Shown here one piece after another: positions 21,897 through 34,033 of a DNA stretch of 64,000 bases (its first letter is position 1; each line of letters starts with the position of its first letter). Both the position numbers and the translations under genes were made by a program. Under the pieces are notes generated by a model. The model ran no database searches, had not been told where the DNA came from, and saw only the letters and a list, made by a program, of their open reading frames with translations. The stretch comes from Phycomyces nitens (Eukaryota; Mucoromycota; Mucoromycetes; Mucorales; Phycomycetaceae): positions 3,348,001 through 3,412,000 of the forward strand of contig JAHRBC010000001.1 of NCBI GenBank assembly GCA_022702545.1, given 5' to 3'.

Positions 21897-23732
21897 TCAT
21901 TTGAGATTAATCTCGATTGTCTTGTTCTTCTTGAGATTAAACTTGACAGACTTCTTTGCTAGCCTGCTGGGCTTCTCAATCGCACCAGCTTTTTCCTTTG
22001 CATCTCCACTCATCAGTCGACGACGGGCAGCCAGACGGATTTCTCTGGCCTCTCGTTCTTCACGTACACGCCAATATTTAACTTGTTCTTCTCGCTTGGA
22101 CTGTCGTTCGCGCTTTTCCTTGATGGATATCGGAGCAGGTGCCTTTTCATCTTCTTCTTGTTCTTTACAGGTTAACTGTGGGTTCTTGGACATCAGAACA
22201 TTTGCTTCACCGACCTCTTCCCTTTTTTTTTCCTCACATTTAAATGCAACATCGTCCGGAGTCCGTTTCTTTTTCAATCGAGATTGTTCCTCTGGCTTCT
22301 TTATCAGCGGTCGGACGGTCTTTCGGACGGCTGGAGTGGTGTCAGGTTTGGCTTCAGTGCGGACCGGAATTCGTCCGGTGCCTTTGTCTCGTCCGATCCG
22401 GCTAATTGGGGTCGATGGCCGGGCCGGGATGGTGCTGGTGCTGATGCTGATGCTAGTCGAGAGAGTCAGAGGGGGTTTTGGGAGCAGACTGTCGAGATCA
22501 TTCATCGAAGACGTGTGTTTGGGTGGGGTGTGAGTAGGGGTAGAGTTGGAACGAAGGACAGGCAACTTTGACCGGCGTTGGACAGGCGGGTTGGCCGACT
22601 TGTTGACCTGGAGTGGACGAGAGGACCGGACGGTGGCAGGGATGATAGCCTGGGTAACGGCTGGAACAGGCACTGGCTCTGTGGATACCAAAGGCTGGAT
22701 AGGACTGGAGGCTAGATGGAACACTGGAGGCTGGACAGGACTAGGAACAGGACAAGAGGGCTCAAGACGATCAAGTTTGCCAAGTGGAGGCAGGTCTGTG
22801 GCAACGGTGGCGGACATGGCTTGCAGAGCTGAATCACTCTCTTCTGGACAGGAAAGAGGATCCACAACCAGAACAGTGCTCTGGTCAAAGGAGAGAGTAT
22901 CAAACGCAGCCTCGTCTGTGACCAGGTTTGGTGCGTCACTCGCTATGCTCTTGACGGTTGTATTGTGATGCTGGTTTAGGGTTGGTGATACAGAATCGTG
23001 GTTTGCAAGCGGGTCAGCCATGATATGGTCTATTGGGCTGGGGTGTTCCAGACGGTCGAATGAAAGGGTTTGTAGGGAGTCAAGAGTTGGTTCTAATAAA
23101 GAATGGGCAGTGTCGAGGGAAAAAGTAGGCAGACAAAGGGGTGATTTTGGGATCTCTTGTGTGTCGGCCAACCCACGCGCTTTGTGTTTGTGTGGTTGAG
23201 CCTGCGGCGTTTCCAATTCAGTAACAGTGCCTGGCTTGATAGACAACTCTGGTGCGTGTGGATTCTGGCCTGTTTTGTCAATGGACACTATGGGGGCCGG
23301 GAGTGGTGGAAGGATTGGAAGTTCTGCGCTTGTGGTCAAGACGGACTGCACGTCCTGCTGTGCGGTCAGCTGGATAGTGGCCAGGGACTGGGCATCCTGG
23401 GCATCCTGGGCATCTGTCTGCAGACTGTGGTGGTGCATATGGTTGTGGGACTGGGACGATAGACGAGTTGGGGCGGAGGAGGTACGAGTGGGATGGTGGG
23501 TAAACAGAGTGGATGTGTTTGGGGATTGCAAAAACACAAATGGGAGATGGATGCCGCGAGCAGTTACAGATCTGGCTGGATGGTGGTGCCATTCACCAGC
23601 AGACTTTAGACTCTGGGTTGCGATTGGGAATGGAAAGGATGGCCATCTGGCTAGCTGATCAGCATGGCCGAAATGGGTGGGACCCGGTGGGTGGGATTGG
23701 TCGTCGAGAGACAGAAGGTCTGTCATGAACAC
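21897..23732 (-). CDS. Unknown 611-aa low-complexity protein with a C-terminal PP1-docking-like motif
   Basis: A long uninterrupted frame inside the histone array. I do not recognise the family. Residues 1-420 are rich in Ser, Pro, Thr and His with no obvious domain; 420-480 are Arg/Pro/Ser-rich. The last ~150 residues are charged and probably helical (KEKRERQSKREEQVKYWRVR, EEREAREIRLAARRRLMSGD). The end is LAKKSVKFNLKKNKTIEINL. KSVKF fits the RVxF consensus for docking to protein phosphatase 1, and the following NLKKNKTIEI resembles the extension seen in nucleolar PP1 partners such as the RRP1 family. An alternative start is the ATG two codons downstream (23726). An intron in the N-terminal half cannot be excluded. 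It is expected to be nuclear because of its basic clusters. Confidence 0.65.
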   Translation of the reverse strand: MFMTDLLSLDDQSHPPGPTHFGHADQLARWPSFPFPIATQSLKSAGEWHHHPARSVTARGIHLPFVFLQSPNTSTLFTHHPTRTSSAPTRLSSQSHNHMHHHSLQTDAQDAQDAQSLATIQLTAQQDVQSVLTTSAELPILPPLPAPIVSIDKTGQNPHAPELSIKPGTVTELETPQAQPHKHKARGLADTQEIPKSPLCLPTFSLDTAHSLLEPTLDSLQTLSFDRLEHPSPIDHIMADPLANHDSVSPTLNQHHNTTVKSIASDAPNLVTDEAAFDTLSFDQSTVLVVDPLSCPEESDSALQAMSATVATDLPPLGKLDRLEPSCPVPSPVQPPVFHLASSPIQPLVSTEPVPVPAVTQAIIPATVRSSRPLQVNKSANPPVQRRSKLPVLRSNSTPTHTPPKHTSSMNDLDSLLPKPPLTLSTSISISTSTIPARPSTPISRIGRDKGTGRIPVRTEAKPDTTPAVRKTVRPLIKKPEEQSRLKKKRTPDDVAFKCEEKKREEVGEANVLMSKNPQLTCKEQEEDEKAPAPISIKEKRERQSKREEQVKYWRVREEREAREIRLAARRRLMSGDAKEKAGAIEKPSRLAKKSVKFNLKKNKTIEINLK

Positions 23733-24117
23733 CAGCAGAATAAAACAAGCCGATTGTGTTGCCTGGGCGCGATAGATGGAGAAAGGAGATTGAGTGGATG
23801 AATTTTACTGCCTTTAATTTATAGCCTTGTTGATTGTTTTTCAGATAATGGGATGGGCTTTGGATGGCCATGGTGGGTTTGAATGGGAAAAGTGGGTTTT
23901 TTATTATAACAATTCGACTCAATAGGATTAATGGATGAGCTATATATATATATACAGAATGCGGAAAACAGTTTAAACACATCAGATTATATATTCAAAG
24001 GGGTGTATTGATCCAAAAGAAACAATGGTGTGTTAATGGAGTAAATGAGATTCTTTAGAGAAATAATTATAAAGTAGACAAGGGATGCAGTTAAATTTTT
24101 GATTGGTATCCAATATT
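23733..24117. other. Intergenic region upstream of the 611-aa gene, downstream of H4
   Basis: 385 bp, AT-rich, with a (TA)n run at 23941-23954. It holds the promoter of the 611-aa gene and the H4 3' UTR. Nothing else was seen. Confidence 0.5.
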
Positions 24118-25525
<1,408 letters not shown>

Positions 25526-26112
25526 ACAATCGACACCATCATCAACATTCATTACAGAAAAATATTCAAACAAAAAAAACTTTATAAAAAACATTCTCTT
25601 GTGGATAATTTCATTTGTGTTCCAACGCGCCGAGCATACCCTAGCCCTTGTGAGAATGCCAACAATTTGTTCCCATTTATATATAAGACCTTCTTTTGTA
25701 CATCTTTAACAATAAATACAATATATTTTTTCTAAACCAATTTTTCAAAGCACTTGCCCAAAAATGGCTCTGCAGATCTCTATTTACTTGGTCGATCAAT
25801 GATTAATGATCAATGTGTCTCTTCATTGGCTATAATCACAACAATAACACTGTTTATGGCTCAAAGGACTGGATTTATTACAAGTATATATACAGAAGCC
25901 AATGTATTTCTAGAGAATTCTTTGGGAACAAGTGCAAAGGGTGCAATTACGAACTGAGGTATGATTCTTTTTTATGGGATACACAACACAACGTGGATTC
26001 GACACTGAAAAAAAAGGGAGATTTTTGGGTAATGAAAACAGTGAAAAAATAAGCGCTTTGTTTTTTGATTTTTTTGGGTTTTTCATTGGATTTTCTTTCT
26101 TTTTTGTCAAGT
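25526..26112. other. Convergent intergenic region between H3 and H2A copy 2
   Basis: 587 bp. No conserved histone 3' stem-loop was recognised; fungal histone mRNAs are normally polyadenylated. Short open frames here have no support. Confidence 0.5.
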
Positions 26113-26508
26113 TTAAACTTCCTGGGAAGCACCGGCCTTCTTGGACTTGGTGGGCAACAAGGTGGCGTGGATGTTGGGGAGGACACCACCCTGGGCAATG
26201 GTGACATGGCCGAGCAACTTGTTCAATTCTTCATCGTTACGGATGGCCAACTGCAAGTGGCGGGGGATGATACGAGACTTCTTGTTGTCACGAGCAGCGT
26301 TACCGGCCAACTCGAGGATTTCGGCAGCGAGGTACTCGAGGACAGCAGCGAGGTAGACGGGAGCACCGGCACCAACGCGCTGAGCATAGTTTCCACGACG
26401 CAACAAACGGTGAATACGACCGACGGGGAACTGAAGACCGGCCTTGGCAGAGCGGGTCTGGGACTTGGCACCGGCAGCAGACTTTCCTCCAGATTTTCCT
26501 CCAGACAT
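26113..26508 (-). CDS. HTA: Histone H2A (copy 2), H2A.X-like tail
   Basis: Intronless, 131 aa. The protein is identical to copy 1, including the SQEV end. Comparing translations in several frames, the two coding regions seem to differ at about one nucleotide, while the 3' flanks are unrelated. The leader ending TTTAACCAAATCACCTATCT plus ATA before the ATG is shared with copy 1. It is divergent from H2B copy 2 (554 bp between starts), with the pair in mirror orientation to the first. Confidence 0.98.
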   Translation of the reverse strand: MSGGKSGGKSAAGAKSQTRSAKAGLQFPVGRIHRLLRRGNYAQRVGAGAPVYLAAVLEYLAAEILELAGNAARDNKKSRIIPRHLQLAIRNDEELNKLLGHVTIAQGGVLPNIHATLLPTKSKKAGASQEV

Positions 26509-27062
26509 TATAGATAGGTGATTTGGTTAAAGAGAGAGGAGAACAAGAAATCCGGGCGACGGATCTGAATCGAGTAGGTGGGTTTTATAGGTTTGGACAA
26601 ATATCAAACTCCGATATTTTTTCATTTGTTGTACGCGAGAACGCGCATCGTTGGCAGCAGCAAAGACGAGAAAAAAAAAGATTTTTTCAGAAAAATATAT
26701 AAAAAAATGTCTACAAGACTATAGGTACCTCTTGGGCTCATTCGGCGCGAAAGCGTGTTTGTTTCGTGTTAACACGTCCAGAAACCAATTCTCTCCAACA
26801 ACTCTTGCAAGCGTACAGGGCCAATTTCTCAAAAAGTTGGTTTTTTTTTATTGTGCTTATTATAAAAAATATTTTTTTTGTCGCGCTACACACACACCTT
26901 AATGATCGCTAAACACACTTTTTTTAAAAAAAAACCTCTCCCCCAAATCCCAAGCTTTGTAGTCACAACTTTTGGAGTGTGCGATATAAAAAGAGACAGG
27001 GGCGTCGCCAAGAAATTCACTTCTTTTCTCTTCCACCAGAAACCCACACATTTATATACACA
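26509..27062. promoter_or_regulatory. Shared H2A-2/H2B-2 promoter region
   Basis: The spacer contains AGCGTGTTT at 26752-26760, GTACGCGAGAACGCGCA at 26631-26647, and a CGTGTTAACACG palindrome at 26766-26777. Poly-A/T tracts are common. The AGCGTGTTT site matches two sites in the H4/H3 promoter, so the elements may be shared across the array. Confidence 0.45.
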
Positions 27063-27440
27063 ATGGCCCCCAAGACTGACAAGCCCGTTGCCGGAAAGGC
27101 CCCTGCCAAGGTTGTTGAGAAGAAGGTCAAGGCCGATGGCAAGAAGAAGAGAGTCACCCGCAAGGAAACCTACTCTTCCTACGTCTACAAGGTCCTCAAG
27201 CAGGTCCACCCCGACACTGGTATCTCCAACAAGGCCATGTCCATCTTGAACTCCTTTGTCAACGATATCTTTGAGCGCATCGCCACCGAGGCCTCCAAGC
27301 TCGCTTCCTACAACAAGCGTTCCACCATCTCTTCCCGCGAGATCCAGACCGCCGTCCGTCTCATTCTCCCCGGAGAGTTGGCCAAGCACGCCGTCTCTGA
27401 GGGCACCAAGGCCGTCACCAAGTACACCTCTTCCAAATAA
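27063..27440 (+). CDS. HTB: Histone H2B (copy 2)
   Basis: Intronless, 125 aa, starting [20 protein letters not shown]. It is identical to copy 1 apart from Lys7 (Leu7 in copy 1). The coding DNA is very similar, but the 5' leaders are unrelated, unlike the H2A copies. The frame is open upstream of the ATG, but family alignment fixes the start at 27063. Confidence 0.98.
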   Translation: MAPKTDKPVAGKAPAKVVEKKVKADGKKKRVTRKETYSSYVYKVLKQVHPDTGISNKAMSILNSFVNDIFERIATEASKLASYNKRSTISSREIQTAVRLILPGELAKHAVSEGTKAVTKYTSSK

Positions 27441-28053
27441 GCGAAGCAATATTGAAGGAAACAAAAAAGACTTGTAGAAACAAAAACTGCGAGGAGTATT
27501 TGTGTGTTTCTTTTTTTCTTTTGAACTACTTGTTTTTCTCGGTATTTCTATGATTTTTTACACGCATATACATATATATATATACACATATATATTTCTT
27601 TTTGATCCATTCAACATGATTGTCACCGTTTACCCTAACCCGCCGCCCATTTTTGCCTCAAAATCTCATTCTTATTTCCATGTACAGACACTTTTCCCGT
27701 TTTGGCTTCAATGATTAAAAAAACAATAACAATATATACACTTTTTTAACATGCCAAAAAAAGAAATCAAAAGAAGTCTTGATTTATTAGATCAACCTCT
27801 TTAATCCAACAGGTGATCTTGACAGTCAAAAGAAAGACAGTCATGATTTCATTCATCGATCACTTTCTTTAAAATCCTTGTCTTGGTGTGGCTTTCCCAA
27901 TATTCGGTCGCTTTATCCATGCTCATACTCCCTGACAGGACTGAAAAAAAAAACCAACAAATCGGAGGGGGTAAAGCGACCAATAAAACGCAAATGAATA
28001 TTTTTTTATAAAACAAAAAAGTGAAAGTCACAAGTTCATTCTTTGCAACTGTA
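27441..28053. other. Intergenic region between H2B-2 and the TMEM164-like gene
   Basis: 613 bp, AT-rich, with (AT)n/(AC)n alternation at 27560-27597. It holds the H2B 3' UTR and the promoter of the next gene. No further gene was seen. Confidence 0.5.
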
Positions 28054-29154
28054 ATGTTGGCCTTGTCTCAATCCCTCTCTCTCTTCCTCTTCTTCTTGTC
28101 ATCAATGGCTATCATCAGTGTGCTTTCTCGCGTATGCGATCCTGTCGTAAACACTGTCGAAAGATGGGTTCGATGGGTGGCCGGAGAACTGCCTCTTGAT
28201 ACTGACTGGACCCAATCCACCAAGGGTTCCTGGTAACTAGAACAATTTCACATAATATTCTCAATTCTCATCCAACTCTCAAGGTACATTCCTCCTCGCC
28301 AGCATGCAGTCGAAATCCTCTGTCTCTCGACTGCCTTTGCTTGCTCATCACTCTATTTTCTCGAACGTACCATCCTGCGTTCAGGCACATGGATTCAGAC
28401 CCTTCTGGCAACCTTTGTACCACTTGGACCGGCCACCCTGACAGAAAAAGTACTCCTCGCATCCCTCGTAGCTTCTCTTGGCCTGACATTGAGCCATAAA
28501 ATCCAGCGCAAGAATGTGCTCTTTATGCTCCAGCCATGCCATGTGAGTGCACTGTTGTTGATCCTTGTCATGGCCTGGCCAGACAAGCGATCCCCAATTC
28601 CCCAATTGCTATTCAATGTCTATCTCCATACCCAATGGGGTGGTCTGGCTGCCCTGATGTTCCCCGACCTGAGAGATCACAAGCTTGTTGGAGAAACTTT
28701 TAACTTTTTTGCTGGTAAGTCAATTGACTACTATTCAATATATGGCTGCTAATGTCTGTTGTAGAGCATATCCTTATCTTGGCAGCTCCGTTTTACATGA
28801 TCTACAGTGGTCGTTATCTTGTATTGCCAAGCACACCAACCATGGCCATGCTCTCATTCTCAATTTATGGCTTCTTCCACTCGCCCCTTTTGCACTTTTG
28901 TGCACTTAGATCTGGACTTAACCTCAACTACCTCTTTACACCCCCACCACGTAAGTACAAGATGATTCCTAATGTTCCCAACCACCCACTAACCCTTACC
29001 AGTCAAGGTCCTCCTGAAGCTTGGTCCAATGTATCGTCTGGCCCTGTACGGTACCGCATTTGTTGCCATGTTTGCCACTCGTTACCTAATTGTCGACGGA
29101 ATTATGATGGTCTTGCCCCGCAAGCCATTGACTGTCTTTAGCATGGGTCTCTAA
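28054..29154 (+). CDS. TMEM164-family membrane protein (putative acyltransferase)
   Basis: Four exons (28054-28232, 28284-28714, 28765-28950, 29003-29154) encode 315 aa. It has several hydrophobic helices: an N-terminal one (LALSQSLSLFLFFLSSMAII), then others around TEKVLLASLVASLGLTLS, VSALLLILVMAWP and HILILAAPFYMIY. Family hallmarks are NVLFMLQPCHVSALL with Cys145-His146, LHTQWGGLAALMFPDL, and the C-terminal NLNYLFTPPPLKVLL. Human TMEM164 makes arachidonoyl ether phospholipids and uses a conserved Cys and His; the PCH motif here fits that Cys. The fungal substrate is not known. The first in-frame ATG was used; a second at 28104 would shorten the signal-anchor-like segment. Confidence 0.85.
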
Positions 29155-29690
29155 ATTGAAAACAAGTGCTCAGTGATCTATTATTTCTGTATATTTATCT
29201 ACTATAGACTCTCCATTTCCATAAACATTGTAGCCTTAATATTCCTACTATTATCATCATTTCTCTTTAAAAATATATATACTTGCACACAAAACCAACA
29301 CTAATTGACGATTACCAATGACTATTCCCCTGAGCCAGAAACAGCGCAGGCATGGATAAACAAATTCATTAGAGACATGGTTTCAGTCATTTGTCTCATC
29401 CGGAAAAACGATCGGGGACCTCCGATTGAATGTCCGGCAATTGAAACCATATTTTTACCGCACCTGTCAAATATCAATAATTGTATTTCTTGAATTTGTT
29501 TCAATCTCTTTTAGAGGGTTTCGTTAGATTTATTTGATTTTGAATATAGTATTATTGAGCCCCCTCTTTTTAATGTTCTCTTTGGCTTTTTAAAAGGAGA
29601 AAGGCTTATATTTTTCATTCTTGTCTATTTCAGAATGATCAAAGTTGATTCATGGTGCTTGCATTTGTTATTAACGAATTCGACACATTA

Positions 29691-30031
29691 GGGGTATTCA
29701 GACGTAAAGGTAGAAAACTAAAATCAATTTACGTAATCACTTTTATCCAATTTAATTGGTAAATCAGTTTTGGTCAACTTTTAGTCCATTCTAAAAATTT
29801 GGTCCTTCAAATTCAAGGACCAAATTTTTAGAAACGACCAAAAGTTGACTAAATTTCTCTGATAGGTGCGTAGTTTTAAAAAAGACAGTATATGGCTGCA
29901 AATATGATAGAACACTAAGATTTTGGTCTTTTTTTTGTCTTTTTTTTGATCGGGGGTATTCAGACGTAAATCAATGTGACTGGCAATTACAATTTTGATT
30001 TTAGTTTTGTACTTTCACGTCTGAATACCCC
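29691..30031. mobile_element. MITE-like element with 15-bp terminal inverted repeats and TA duplication
   Basis: The left end GGGGTATTCAGACGT (29691-29705) is matched by its reverse complement at 30017-30031. TA flanks both sides (29689-29690 and 30032-30033), as for Tc1/mariner-type insertion. It is 341 bp with no coding capacity. Inside is a hairpin with 39-nt arms (29769-29807 and 29815-29853). A third, direct copy of the terminal sequence lies at 29953-29967, so a second element may have inserted or the end was duplicated. Confidence 0.8.
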
Positions 30032-31393
30032 TATTATAATTATAAAGAATCCAAAAAAAAAAAGCTGATGAAACTCATTATTATTATTCTCAGTATAGAT
30101 AAGATCCTACAGAGATACGAGTTAAAATTCTATAAAATAAAGAGTCAATACCATATTTTATTTTATATAATGATTTTCTCATTGGAAGCATATCATGTCT
30201 CAACAAAACAACAACAGAATCACTGATAAATGAAAGGGGGTTTTGCGCTGAATATATTTTTTTATCTGTGAAACTCTTATAAATGAATCGTTTCCAGTTA
30301 TTTCCGAAAAGATTAGCATGCCTATAAAATCAAAGGGTGGAGAGATACTATAGAGGTTGGTCTCGACCGTTAAAGAGAAATCCTAACCAGGATATTTAAT
30401 TAATGGCGAATAACCACAGTCGGTCGAAAGAAATTCAGTAAAGATGAACACAAGAACTGTTATGTTAAAATAAAGATAAAAAACCCAAAGCAATCAAATA
30501 CAAAAAAATTATAGCTAGACGTTGTTGAACTTCTTTGTTCAATTACATTAATAAACTGGATATAGTATTAAAATGATATGGATAAAGTCAACATATTTTT
30601 CAGATTGCATGAAATCTTGATAAAAAATATACATCCTTTTAGCTTATATAAACCACAAGTAATGAATTACATGTGTATATTTGTGTCTAGAGGTTCTATT
30701 AGTGTTCATACGGCTTATAATAGTTGATAACTTTTCGAATAACTTTGGCAGCAGCAACTAATCTGTTTCCTCCACTTGTTTATATGTATACTCCAACTAC
30801 AACTCTAGCCCAGTATCTAACTTCTTATTCCTTGAAATTTTGACATTATATATCATCTCTTTAGCTTTTATACAGGTGTGCTGCACACAAAAGTATTTAC
30901 AACCTTGCATACCATAGATCGGGTCTAGCCATTACAGATCACCATGTTCAATCGGGGATTACAACGCCAAGACCTCATGTAAACATTTGCGAGATTCTTG
31001 GTATTCTCTTTGAAAACTTCATTTCTTTTGATTAGTACAGCCATTAATACTTTAATTGTATTCTTAATGGTATCTAATGTTGCGATTGGCTCATTGGCCA
31101 AGATGAGCCTTTAAACTCTGAGATTATTATATTTCAAAAGAAAAGATCTTTCTTTGCATACTCCAAGTAAGAATTGCGTCAGTTTTCTTGTCTTTCTGTA
31201 TAGTGCTTGTTTCTGTAGTATATTGCGCATAGTTTTTTATCGTAATCTTGGCTTTCAGGTAATCTTCAAGGTTGATCTTGTTTTAATGACCACGATGATT
31301 TTTGTGGAATGTAAAAATGATTAAACATGGAGAAAAGAGAATATAATAAATGTAATTTTGTTCGGAATAGTCTAGTAAGCAAAATATGTTGAA

Positions 31394-32250
31394 TTAATCA
31401 AGGTCAAAGTATAATGGCTTTGCATGTAAGAGTATTACGCTCACTTATTTGATCTATCCAAGCTAATTTTGGTATCGGACATTTAAAACCGCTATTAAAA
31501 AATAAGATTTCTTGTCTGATGAAATATTAAGGTTTCAGACGGAATTACTATGAAATAATCGACGTCTCTGCTATTTTGGCTGTAATTGTAAATAAATCAT
31601 GGTATACTATTACTATTTGTTTTTGATCAATTGGATAATACAACCAATCATATTTTGTAATATATTTAAAAAATGGTTAAAATAGACAAATAAAAGTGGG
31701 ATTTTTTGTCTGATAAAATATTAAGGTTTCAGATGGAATTACGATGAATTAATCGATGTCTCTGCTATTTTGGCTGTAATGGTAAATAAATCATAGTGTA
31801 CTATTACTATTTGTTTTTGATCAGTTGGATGGTACGACTAATGACATACTGAAACAAAGCGAAAAAGGGGTAATAAAAAAATAAAACTTGCTCATATTTT
31901 CTCTTCATTTATTAACATATATAGGCAAAATGAACCCCTTTTTTTGTTGTTTTATTCATTTTTTATTACCCCTTTTTTGCTTTGTTTCAGTATGTCATTA
32001 GTCGTACCATCCAACTGATCAAAAACAAATAGTAATAGTATACCATGATTTATTTGACTTTGCCGCCAAAATAGCAGAGACATCGATTATTTCATCGTAA
32101 TTCCATCTGAAACCTTAATATTTCATCAGACAAGAAATCCTATTTTTTAATAGCGGTTTTAAATGTCCGATACCAAAATTAGCTTGGATAGATCAAATAA
32201 GTGAGCGTAATACTCTTACATGCAAAGCCGTTATACTTTGACTTTGATTA
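31394..32250. repeat. Large near-perfect palindrome with a third internal copy
   Basis: The outer arms (about 31394-31500 and 32145-32250) are reverse complements with about one mismatch in the 100 bp compared. Moving inward, a ~150-200 bp block occurs three times: at about 31500-31640 (+), 31693-31890 (+) and 31965-32145 (-). The centre near 31945 is flanked by oligo-A/T and AAAGGGGTAATAAAA-type sequence. There is no open frame. It ends 13 bp before the neighbouring TIR element. Confidence 0.85.
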
Positions 32251-32263
32251 CTTCATCATATTA

Positions 32264-33722
32264 GGCCTGGTCAACCGTAAAATACCGTGCTTCGTTCAAT
32301 TTTTTTGGTTAGCCAATAATGATATGGTGCATTTAGCTTTAACTATCGACTTTTGTCGAATTTGTTTCAATTTCGTTTGATAAAACTCCGCGGGTAAAAA
32401 ATAATGATATTTAACATCCGACATACTGCAAAATATAATTATTATCTCTGCTATGTAACCGTCTCTTACTAGCAAATCTTTAAAACACTAAGGCTTTTTG
32501 TTAAAGCTGTTTAATTAAAAATGGAGCCGTGGGATACATCAATCAATACTATGGCTATCTAATACACGGCTTGGATTTTTTATAACCTCGTTTTTGCAAA
32601 AGTCTTAGGCTTTTGAAAAAATATGTGAAAAAGTTTATATCAAAGTTCGAATATACTTCACATATCTTTAAAACACTAAAACTTTTTGTTAAAGCTTTTT
32701 GATTGAAAACAAAGCCGCGGGATACATTAAACAGTACAATGGCTATCTAATGCGTGGCTCATATTTTTTGTAACTTCATTTTTGCAAAAGTCTTAGACTT
32801 TTGAAAAAGTATGTGAAAAGGTTGAAATAAAAGTCCGAATGCATGTAGCAAATCTTTAAAACACTAAGACTTTTTGTTAAAGCTTTTTAATTAAAAACAA
32901 AGCCGCGGGATACATTAAACAGTACAATGGCTATCTAACGCGCGGCTTAGATTTTTTGTAACTTCATTTTTGCAAAAGTCTTAGGCTTTTGAAAAGTACG
33001 TGAAAATGCTGATATCAAAGTCCGAATGTATTATATAAAATTTATACATATTTAACCTTTTTTTGACTACCTTTCGGTTGATCAGGTACAAAAATACGAA
33101 GTCATAAGCACGTGACCTGCATTTTTCCTCATATTTTTTTAAAATTCCGACAATAGCCCTTCAGCCTGTTTCAATTTCATGAAAATTATGATCTCCGCTA
33201 TGTAATTGTCGCTTACCAGCATATCTTTAAAACACTAAGGCTTTTCTTTAACGCCATTTAATTAAAAATGAAGCCGTGGGATACATTAATCAATGCTATG
33301 GCTTTCTAACGCGCGGCTCAGATTTTTTATATATTTATTTTTGCAAAAGTCTTAGGCTTTTGAAAAGTGCGTAAAAAAGTTGATATCTAAGTCCGAATGC
33401 ACCATAGTATGATAACCTTGCCAATTGTGAGCGCAAAAGCAGTGGTTAACTATCTTCTATCACACACTGGAACCTATCAAAATTTTGTTTTTGTATGGAC
33501 AACCTATTAGAAAGAAATAATTTTTTTCTTGCATAATTTGAACAGGATTTTTCATGTTGTAACTAGTTACTGAAGCCGACCAATAAATACAAAAAAAGGG
33601 ATTTTTCATGTTTAAATTTTTACGTTTTGTTCAAATATTTTTTGAGACTTTTTGACGAACATATCCAATGATGTTTATTAAAATTTTTGAACAAAGCGCG
33701 GTATTTTACGGTTGACCAGGCC
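32264..33722. mobile_element. 1.46-kb non-autonomous element with ~36-bp terminal inverted repeats
   Basis: The left end GGCCTGGTCAACCGTAAAAT (continuing ACCGTGCTTCGTTCAA) matches the reverse complement of the right end at about 33686-33722, with two mismatches over ~36 bp. Both ends are flanked by TA (32262-32263 and 33723-33724). No transposase frame is present. The interior is filled mainly by ~188-bp tandem repeats. Class unknown; the TA target fits Tc1/mariner or a related superfamily. Confidence 0.8.
32471..33400. repeat. ~188-bp tandem repeat array inside the TIR element
   Basis: Four copies are recognisable from the shared TAAAACACTA, at about 32481, 32669, 32857 and 33228; the first three are spaced 188 bp apart. 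Each copy contains AAAGCCGCGGGATACATTAA-like sequence (AAAGCCGTGGGATACAT in divergent copies) and the imperfect dyad CAAAAGTCTTAGGCTTTTG. Copies 3 and 4 are separated by about 180 bp of other sequence. Confidence 0.85.
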
Positions 33723-34024
33723 TATTCATTCTCGGTCTATGTCTATTGACCTTGGTGAATTTGCAACCGTTTTCCCCCACTGGGGGTTTTTTCCGTGCTC
33801 TCTTTTCCTTCTCGCTGACTTCTCTCTCTGTCATGCCATGTCAAACACAAAAACTTTTTCTTTTCGTTCTTATACTTTATTTCTTTTCCCCCAGTATTTA
33901 GGGGTTTCTTTTTTATTATTTATTTTTATAATTTCAATTATTCTTTTCGTTCTCATGGGTGGCCTATATGCCTACAGGCGCCAGGCCTTGACACACCCGA
34001 AAAAATAAACAAATACTTTTACCT

Positions 34025-34033
34025 GACCAGGCC
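34025..34033. repeat. Fragment of the TIR-element end
   Basis: GACCAGGCC followed by TA repeats the outermost bases of the right end of the 32264-33722 element, preceded by TTTTACCT instead of TTTTACGGTT. It may be a remnant of another copy covering 33725-34033. Confidence 0.4.

Noticed and set aside
31381..33724. CRISPR-like interpretation of the repeats
   Set aside because: Units of ~188 bp and long inverted arms in a eukaryotic genome do not fit short direct repeats with unique spacers.
33712..34008. 98-codon plus-strand open frame with hydrophobic segments
   Set aside because: It begins inside the terminal repeat of the mobile element, is Phe/Leu-rich from T-rich DNA, and has no recognisable domain.
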